From contig CM073886.1 in assembly GCA_037176705.1 (NCBI GenBank), positions 91,671,501-91,735,500 of the forward strand: 64,000 nt of DNA, given 5' to 3'. The position numbers and the translations under genes were made by a program. Each line of letters opens with the position of its first letter. Position 1 is the stretch's first letter. Positions 56,866 through 64,000 of this stretch are shown here, piece after piece. The notes beneath the pieces are model-generated. The model saw only the letters and a list, made by a program, of their open reading frames with translations, did not search any database and was not told the DNA's origin. Source of the stretch: Molossus alvarezi. Lineage: Eukaryota > Chordata > Mammalia > Chiroptera > Molossidae.

Positions 56866-57850
56866 CAGTGCCCATGGTCATGGAATTTTAGAGCTTCCTT
56901 ATGGATCTGTAGTCTAACAACACTCCCTGAAAAGGGGCATGAAGGAACTGAGGCCAGGAGCAGCAGGACAGGAACTAAGTACTCCATTCATTACGTTTTG
57001 TCCATGATTTCGTGTTGTTCCGAGTAGCCTTTGAAAGAACTGGTTCATGTGGTTACTTTTTGTTATGTTTTGCTAACTTTTTATTTATGTAGTTTCTATT
57101 ATATTTATTTTCAAAACAGGATTTAAAGCAACTTATAATTATCATGCTTTTTTTTCTTTTATTCTGGGTAAGTATAGGTTTTAATCAATATCTAGTAACT
57201 CAGTAGTGATGATATTTGCTGTATCAAATACACCTGCCATATTTACACTACCAAACAAGAAAACAGTTATAAGTATTCAGAAAAAAATATATCTAAAAAA
57301 TTATATCTCAGTCACTACGTATTCTCAAAGCAAGGCTAGTTTGTTATGGGCAGTGAATATCATAGTACTTCTTCAAGACTACTTTTTAGAAAATGGTAAA
57401 TAAAACCAAATTTACTGTTAATCTCTTTCACCTTGTACTGAGAACATTGGAAGCAATTGTTCAATTAATTCTCCTAAATCACTCTGCAACATTTGAGACA
57501 GATCTCACTCCTTGTCATCTTTTGTTCCCATGTCAGTGCTTCTTGTTGTGCTTATGAATATTTCATACATTACATCTTTTGGTTCATGTTGAGGTTTAAT
57601 GATCCTCTTTCTCCTTTACTGTCCTTTGGACATATTGTTCTCATTAGAGTGAAAGGGTAAGGGTGAATAGATTTTTTTTTTTTTGAGAAAGTGTAAGATT
57701 TGTAAAACTTTAAAATTGTCTGCTTTATCAGAACTTGATATTTTAAAAAAAAATTATCTAGGAGGTGTGAGAGAGATGTATTTACAGAACAGATATTTAT
57801 TTGAGGTGAACAACAATTTTGTTTGGGTAGTATATAAAAATAAAACACCT
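56866..57850. other. Unique AT-rich sequence, no gene
   Basis: No recognised feature. Confidence 0.45.
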
Positions 57851-57851
57851 T

Positions 57852-58063
57852 TGGCCTGGCTGGTGTGGCTCAGTGGTTGAGTATCGACCCATGCAGTTTG
57901 ATTCCCAGTCAGGGCACGTGCCCAGGTTGTGGGCCTGATCCCCAGTGGAGGAAATGCAGGAGTCGGCCAATCGATGTTCTCTCTCATTAATGTTTCTATC
58001 TCTCTCTCCCTCTCCCTTCCTCGCTCTCTCTCTCTCTCTAATATCAATAAAGAAAATAATTAA
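57852..58063 (+). mobile_element. VES SINE
   Basis: Head GGCCTGGCTGGTGTGGCTCA, GGGCCTGATCCCCAGTGGAG, a CT-rich run, AATATCAATAAAG, and a tail. The flanks AAATAAAACACCTTT and AAATAAAACAACTTT are a near-perfect target duplication. Confidence 0.93.
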
Positions 58064-58566
58064 ATAAAACAACTTTTCATTTTGAAAATTCTTGGATTCT
58101 GCATGAAATCATTATGTAGTTAACTAAAATGGGTCTTCCAATTCCAACAATTTTAGAAGACCAACAAGAAAACCAGATGAACAATTTCTTATGAAACCAA
58201 GTCACTGATTGAAACCTGAGGGAGCTTATAATATTCTCTTTTTTTGGTAAGCGTAAGAAACAGAGTTATCCTCAACAATTACTGGATAAATGCTTGATGG
58301 TCCTCTGAACATGCTAAGGAGATGCTATAGCTGAAGCTTGTGAAGAAGTGAGTCAACTGAGTACTGTGAAATAGGGTCTGCATATCTGGTAAGAATCATT
58401 TTCTCTTTTCAAAGAACTTGGCACACTTCTTCATAGTGATTCTGTTTGCATCAAAAGGACGTTTCCAGGGAAATAACACTGTGGCATGATTCTTGAGTAG
58501 TGTACCATAAGACTGCTTTGTAGATAAGAACTTCTTATAAAGTGATACTTCTGATTTGTCATCAAT
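58064..58566. other. Unique sequence, no gene seen
   Basis: No recognised feature. Confidence 0.45.
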
Positions 58567-58579
58567 CAAACTCTTTTTT

Positions 58580-58693
58580 TTGTTTTTTGCTTTTTGGTTT
58601 TTTTTTTTGGTATGTGCCCCTAGCGGGAACCGAACCCGGGACTCTCTGGTTCACAGGCCAATGCACCAACCACTAAGCCGAACCGGCCAGGGC
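58580..58693 (-). mobile_element. Short VES SINE (tRNA body plus A-tail)
   Basis: The plus strand has a T-run, TGTGCCCCTAGCGGGAACCG, AACCCGGGACTCTCTGGTTC, and ends CCGAACCGGCCAGGGC. The CT-rich body is absent, as at 43307-43423 and 8350-8458. The flanks CAAACTCTTTT and CAAACACTCTTTT are an imperfect target duplication. Confidence 0.92.
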
Positions 58694-58707
58694 TCAAACA
58701 CTCTTTT

Positions 58708-60009
58708 GATGGGGCATAAGACATAAGATGGTCTGGCTTCTTTATGAAAATGATGCAGTTAGTGAATGATTTTGGAAAGAGATTTAACTCTGTTTGCATT
58801 TGACAGATGAACAAATTAGTTTCCATAATCAGTTGATGAAATAAAAGCAAATTGTTAGTAGAAGGCTAGGACACACTTTCTAATCAAGGTCTGGGATCTG
58901 GTATCTTCTCTGTTCTTGAGTATAGGATGGAATTATCCACAGCTAATAAGAATTGCTTCTGTTTCCAGACCTTCAGGTTGCCCATTCAAACATGGAACAA
59001 TATATGCTCTGAATCTATCCCATTATGCTCTAAGCCTTCCTGAATTCTGTCCTTTAGAAAAGGACCAGCTGGTCATCATTTTCTTCTTATTTATGTTAAA
59101 AATATGTATCACCATTTCTTTTCTCAGCTGAACAATCCAAATTTATGTAACTTTTTAACACAGATTTGATTTGTTCACCCCTGGACTCACCCTGATGATC
59201 TCCTTGAAACTCTCTCCTGGTTCTTCCTGTCCTTGGATGTATTCACTTAGTGAGGTTGTCCTGATACCACAGGAGCCCTTGCCCTTTTGTCCCCAAGTCT
59301 CAGCCTGCTCCTTATTTTGCAGACAGGAAGAAGGAAGTGGGCAGGACAGGAAGGAATGTCATTCTCTCAGCTGGGCTAAGGCTCTGGTCCTGTCTTTTTC
59401 TTCACTGAGTAGGCGTTTGCTATTAGGAACACTTTGGGCTTTTTTTTTTTACATTGTTTTCTCTTTCTCAGATCTGGTAACATGGAGGGTTGCTGGAGGT
59501 AAACACATGAAAGCTTGGGTCTGCTCTAAAACTGTGACCTCCAAGAGTTTCTCATTCTCATGCTGGTCCACATTCAGACTCTAGCAAGTCATCAAAATTA
59601 CCATTTAAACGTCCCTACCAGTTTATGAATCTAATGGCTTCTGCTCCAGGTAGGCACATCGTTTGTGACTTTCTTGACTCATTTTTCTCTCCAAACTTTG
59701 GGGTGGTGGTTTTCCCTGTAACCTCTGTTCTTTGATGGTGGTCTAAGAAAAGTCATTGATTTTCAGTTTGTTCAAATGTTTCTTGTTGTAAGGACAGGGG
59801 GTGATGACTTCTGAGTTCTCTAATACGTCAGAGCTAAAACTGGTAGTCTATTTACTTTTTAAGCCAAATTTTATTTTATGTTATTTTCCCCAGTGCAATC
59901 CTCTTGAGACAACATGCCTATTTAAAAAATGTATTTCAATGACTATACTTCTATTCACATTGACATATAAATCAGGTCTGACATTCGAGGAGTTGAAATA
60001 ATTAAACAC
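58708..60009. other. No gene seen
   Basis: A 137-codon open frame (59171-59584) has no recognisable motif and is probably chance. Confidence 0.4.
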
Positions 60010-60558
60010 AATGACTTTATTATTTTAAAAATAATTTTTTAATTTTTAAAATTATAGTTGACATACAATATTATATTAGTTACATGTATATGACCCAGTG
60101 ATTGGACATTACAGAACTTACTAAGTGATCACCTTGATAAATCTAGTACCCATCTGACACCATAAATAGTTATTGCAATATTAAGTACTATATTCTCTAT
60201 GCTGTATTTTACATCCCTGTGACTATTCTATAACTACCAAATTGTACTTAATTCCTTCACCTATTTCACCTATCTGCCAATGGCCCCATCTTTCGAAATC
60301 CCAGTCCGACAACACTCTCCCCTCCAGTAACCACCAGTTTTCTCCCTGTGTCTATAAGTCTCTTTCAATTTTGTTTGTTCATTTATTTTGTTCTTTAGAG
60401 TCCATATATGAGTGAAATCATACAGTATTTTTCTTTCTCTGACTTATTTCACTTAGCATAGTATCCTCTAGGTCCATCCATGCTGTCACAAATGGTAAGA
60501 TTTCATTCTTTTTTATGGCTGAGTAATATTCCATTGTATATATGTACCAAGGCTTTTT

Positions 60559-60642
60559 TTTTATCCTCACCCGAGGACATTTTCTTATTTTTTGTTCAGA
60601 TAAAGTGGGAGGGAGAGAGAGGAAGAGAGAGAGAGAGAGGAA

Positions 60643-60705
<63 letters not shown>

Positions 60706-60877
60706 AGAAAGAGAAACATCAACATGAAATGTACATATCGAGTGGCTGCCACCTGCACGAACCAACCAGGGCCAGGGACAAACTGCAACTGAGATATGTG
60801 CCCTTAGCGGGAACTGAACCTGGGTCTCTCTGGACTGCAGGCTGATGCTCTAACTGCTGAGCCAAACCAGGCAGGGC
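60559..60877 (-). mobile_element. VES SINE with long (GA)n, inside old L1
   Basis: The plus strand has TATCCTCACCCGAGGACATT at the tail, about 110 bp of GA-rich array, and ends GAGCCAAACCAGGCAGGGC. The 12-bp duplication is CCAAGGCTTTTT (60547-60558) against CCACGGCTTTTT (60878-60889). Confidence 0.93.
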
Positions 60878-60890
60878 CCACGGCTTTTTA

Positions 60891-63044
60891 AAAAAATATA
60901 TTTTTATTAATTTGTTTTTGTGACAGATGTTTCTCCTTTTTCCTTCATTGACACCCTCCTACCCATCCCCCACAACCCTTCCCCAGCTTTGTCATCTATG
61001 TCCATTGGTTATGCATACATGCATATTTCTGTGGTTTATCTCTTCCACCCCAAATCCCCGTCTTCTGGGGTTTGTTAGACTGCACCCTACCTCTATGTCT
61101 TGGGGTCAATTTTGTTCATCAGTTTGCTTAGTTCATTATAGTCCACAAATAAGTGAGATCATGTGATATTTGTCTTTCTCTGCTTGGCTTGTTTCGCTTA
61201 GCATAATGCTCCCCAGCATATGGACATATCTCTTAGCATATGGATGAATTAATGATGTTAATTCTTCCAATCCATGAACAAGGTATGTGCTTCCACTTTT
61301 TTATAGCTTCCTCAATTTTTTTTTTTTAATGACCTGTAGTTTTCTGAAAATAGGTCCTTTACTTCTTTGGTTCAGTTTATTTCTAGGTATTTTAATTTTT
61401 TTGCCATGATGGTAAATGGAATTGTTTTTTTTAGTTTCTCTTTCTGTGAGTTCATCATTGGCGTATAAGAATGCTGTCCATTTCTTGATGTTAATTTTGT
61501 ATCCTGCTACTTTGCCAAATTCATTTATTAAGTCTAGTAAATGTTTGATGGAGTCTTTAGGGTTTTCTATGTATAATATCATGTCATCTGTGAATAATGA
61601 CAGTTTCACTTCCTCCTTTCCAATTTGGATCCCTTTTATTTTTTCTTCATGTCTGATTGCTGTGGCTAAAACTTCCAGTACTATGTTGAATAAGAGTGGT
61701 GAAAGTGGGCATCCCTGTCTTGTTCCTGTTCTTAAGGAAAATGCTTTTAGTTTCTGCCCATTGAGTATGATTTTGGCTGTAGGTCTTTCATATAGGGCCT
61801 TTATTATGTCGAGATATGATTCCTCCATTCCCACATTGCTGAGCATTTTTATCAGAAATGGGTGCTGGATTTTTGTTCAATGCGTTTTCAGCATCTATTT
61901 TATGATCATATGGTTTTTATCTTTCATTTTGCTTACGTGGGGTATCACATTTATTGATTTGCGAATCTTGTATCATCCTTGCATCCCTGGGATGAATCCC
62001 ACTTGGTCATGGTGAATAATTTTTTTGATGTATTGCTGGATCCGATTTGCTAATATTTTGTTAAGGACTTTGGCATCTGTGTTTATCAGGGATATTGGCC
62101 TGTAGTTTTCTTTCTTTGTAGTGTCTTTTTCTGGTTTTGGAATTAGGATTATGCTGGATTCATATAATGAATTTGGAAGTGTCCCTCTTCTTGAATTTTT
62201 TGGAGTAGTTTGAGGAGAATGGGTATTAGATCTTCTTTGAATGTTCAGTAAAACTCCCTCGTGAAGCCATCTTGGCCTGGGCTTTTCTTTGCTACGAGTT
62301 TCTTAATTACATCTTCAATTTCCTTTGTCGTTATTGGTCTGTTCAAGTTTTCTGTTTCTTCCTGGTTCAGTTTTGGGAGGCTGTGTGTTTCTAGAAATTT
62401 GTCCATTTCTTCTAGATTGTCCAACTTGTTTGCATATAATTGTTCCTGGTATGTTTTGACGATCCTTTGTATTTCTGTGGTGTCAGTTGTTACTTCTCTA
62501 CTTTTGTTTCTAATTTTGTTTATTTGGTTTCTCTCTCTTTTTTCTTGATGAGTCTGGCTAAAAGTCCATCGATCTTGTTTATCTTTTTAAAGAACCAGCT
62601 TTTTGTTTCATTGATTTTTTGAATTATTTTTTGGTCTCTATGTTGTTTATTTCTGCTTTGATCTTTACTATTTCCTTCCTCCTACTAGCTCTGAGTTTTT
62701 CTTTCTGTTTACTTTCTAGCTCTTTAAGTTGTAAGGTTAGAAAGTCAGTTAGAAATTTTTCTTATTTCTTGAGGTAGGCCTGTAGTGCTATTAACTTCTC
62801 TCTTAGGACTGCTTTCATTGTGTCCCATACATTTTGTGTTGTTGTGTGTTTGTTTTCATTGGTTTCCAGGAAGTTTTTAATTTCTTCTTTGATCTCGTTA
62901 GTAACCCATTTGTTGTTTAATAACATGCTATTTAGTCTCCAAGTGTTTGAATGTTTTTGTGTGTTTTTATTGTAATTTAGTTCTAGTTTCATGCCACTGT
63001 GATCTGAGAAGATGCTTAATATGATTTCAATTTTCTTGAATTTA
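60891..63044 (-). mobile_element. L1-D: 5'-truncated, internally deleted bat L1
   Basis: A minus-strand L1. The 3'UTR and last ORF2 codons (60891-61212) are joined near 61212-61250, through a short scrambled patch with a repeated AGCATATGGA, to mid-ORF2. It then runs to the endonuclease region at 63044. The RT piece (61846-61301) reads [20 protein letters not shown] and [19 protein letters not shown], with FTDD in place of FADD as in L1-C. About 1.2 kb of ORF2 is missing at the junction. The target duplication is CCACGGCTTTTTA (60878-60890) against CTACAGCTTTTTTA (from 63045). Confidence 0.88.
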
Positions 63045-63520
63045 CTACAGCTTTTTTATCCATTCACTTACCGATAGGTGATTGAGTTGCTTCCATATCT
63101 TAGCTATTGTAAATGATGCAGCAATAAATATAGTCTTTCATATTAGTGTTTTGGGTTTATTTGGATAAATCCTAAGAAGTGGGTTCACTGGGTCATGAGG
63201 CAGATCCATTTTTAATGTTCGGAGGTAACTCCATACTGTTTTCCATAGTGGCTGCACCAGTCTGCATTCCCACCAACAGTGTGTAAGTGTAAGGGTTACC
63301 TTTTCTCCACATTCTTCCCAACACTTGCCATATGTGGATTTATTGATGATATCCATTCTGACAGGTGTGAGGTTATACCTCATTGTGGTTTTAATGTGCA
63401 TTTCTCTGACAATTAGTGATATTGAGGATCTTTTTACATATCTATTGGCTTTTCTTATGTTCTCTTTGAAGAAGTGCCTATTCAATCCCCCTGCCCATTA
63501 TTTAACTGGAATAAAACAAG

Positions 63521-63895
63521 ATGACTTTAGAGGATAGAGCATTAGAATGGATTCTAGATTCTGCTGAGGGAACCTTAGAATGTAAAAATCTTCCCCAAAA
63601 CAACCATTTCTCCCACACACAATATTCTGTCAAGGCTACATTGATATGAGGTTTGAGCTGATATAACCTAATCACTTTAAAACAAACTATCCTGAAGTGT
63701 CTTATTTCCAACTCTGATTATTTGAGATCAAAGTAAACCTCTTTTTACTTTTTAAATCTATCACATATGATACTAATTTGAAAATACTCTACTGTCCCTT
63801 TAAAGGTCAGATCATATGCTCCGTTCTAAAGTCTCCTCTGATTACCTCAAGTGGAAGTAACTTCTACCTTTTCTTTTCTTATTCTTTTGTTCACT
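63521..63895. other. Unique sequence, no gene seen
   Basis: No recognised feature. Confidence 0.45.
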
Positions 63896-64000
63896 GCACC
63901 TGAGGATATGTTTATAGATTTGAGAGAGAGAGAGAAAGAGTGAGACTGATTGGTTGCCTACCATATGTGCCCCAACAGGAGATCGAGCCTGCAACCCAGG
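63896..64000 (-). mobile_element. VES SINE, cut by window end
   Basis: GA-rich body (GAGAGAGAGAGAAAGAGTGA), GATTGGTTGCCTACCATATG and GGAGATCGAGCCTGCAACCC match the middle of minus-strand VES copies. The head lies beyond the window. Confidence 0.85.

Larger units (their letters stand above)
60010..63520 (-). mobile_element. Old L1 split by a VES and by L1-D
   Basis: Antisense old-L1 3'UTR and ORF2 end at 60010-60558 (TTATAGTTGACATACAATAT, CTATAACTACCAAATTGTAC, GGCTGAGTAATATTCCATTG). The same element resumes at 63045-63520 (CTTTTTTATCCATTCACTTA, AAGAAGTGGGTTCACTGGGT, CAGTCTGCATTCCCACCAAC). The two parts join in sequence order once the VES (60559-60877) and L1-D (60891-63044) are set aside. Confidence 0.85.

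Noticed and set aside
60480..60845. Frames with long S-L-S-L or R-E-R-E runs, also at 2642-2962, 33910-34203 and 46812-47142
   Set aside because: Translation of VES CT/GA tracts, not proteins.
1197..64000. tRNA genes
   Set aside because: The A-box/B-box-like sequences all belong to VES SINE heads followed by SINE bodies or A-tails. No free-standing cloverleaf was found.

Overview
This window is mammalian and almost certainly from a bat, most likely a vesper bat (Vespertilionidae) or a close relative. The main evidence is 22 copies of the tRNA-derived VES SINE, several with the TCCTC-GGTGAGGA tail motif. Supporting evidence is a family of bat-type L1 elements, a short mariner element with TA target duplications, and a SPIN-type hAT element, a family known from vesper bats through horizontal transfer. 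The ancient layer (MIR, L2, MLT1-like LTRs, MER5-like hAT, old L1, Tigger) is what any placental mammal carries. No complete protein-coding gene is visible. The window reads as intergenic or intronic DNA around one CpG-island promoter.

Layout. 1-16 kb: unique AT-rich DNA with a mariner MITE (241-359), two MLT1-like LTRs (697-1080; 7331-7911), two tandem VES pairs (1197-1636; 2500-2990), a decayed Tigger/pogo transposase (1651-2240), L2 and MIR pieces and an old L1 (12830-13600). 16.42-17.44 kb: a CpG island, the only clear sign of a host gene. It has several strong splice donors on the minus strand and only weak ones on the plus strand, so a minus-strand transcript running towards position 1 is favoured. 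17.5-25 kb: an old L1 with two VES insertions, MIR and MER5-like copies, and a 53-bp tailless VES with a 19-bp perfect target duplication.

25-43.2 kb: L1-rich. L1-A (25035-31282, minus) and L1-C (37046-43163, minus) are full-length but decayed. Each has ORF1, ORF2, a 5'UTR, a target duplication and an inserted VES. L1-B (31802-33145, plus) is a 5'-truncated copy in the opposite orientation. A small deleted endogenous retrovirus-like element (35090-36690) lies between L1-B and L1-C. 43.27-43.59 kb: the SPIN-type hAT element, split by a VES. 44-60 kb: ancient repeats, an L2, an old L1 split by a younger L1 fragment, MER5-like and MIR copies, and a pogo/Tigger-like end with an ACAATT hexamer array near 55.2 kb. 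60-64 kb: an old L1 split by a VES and then by an internally deleted young L1 (L1-D), with a final VES running off the window end.

The DNA therefore records a sequence of activity: old Tigger, MIR, L2 and MLT1; then L1 and mariner/SPIN; then VES inserted into nearly every older class. VES moves with L1 machinery, so L1 and VES form one autonomous/non-autonomous pair. Repeat-family names come from recognising the sequence by eye. No database search was run, and boundaries without a stated target duplication are approximate.
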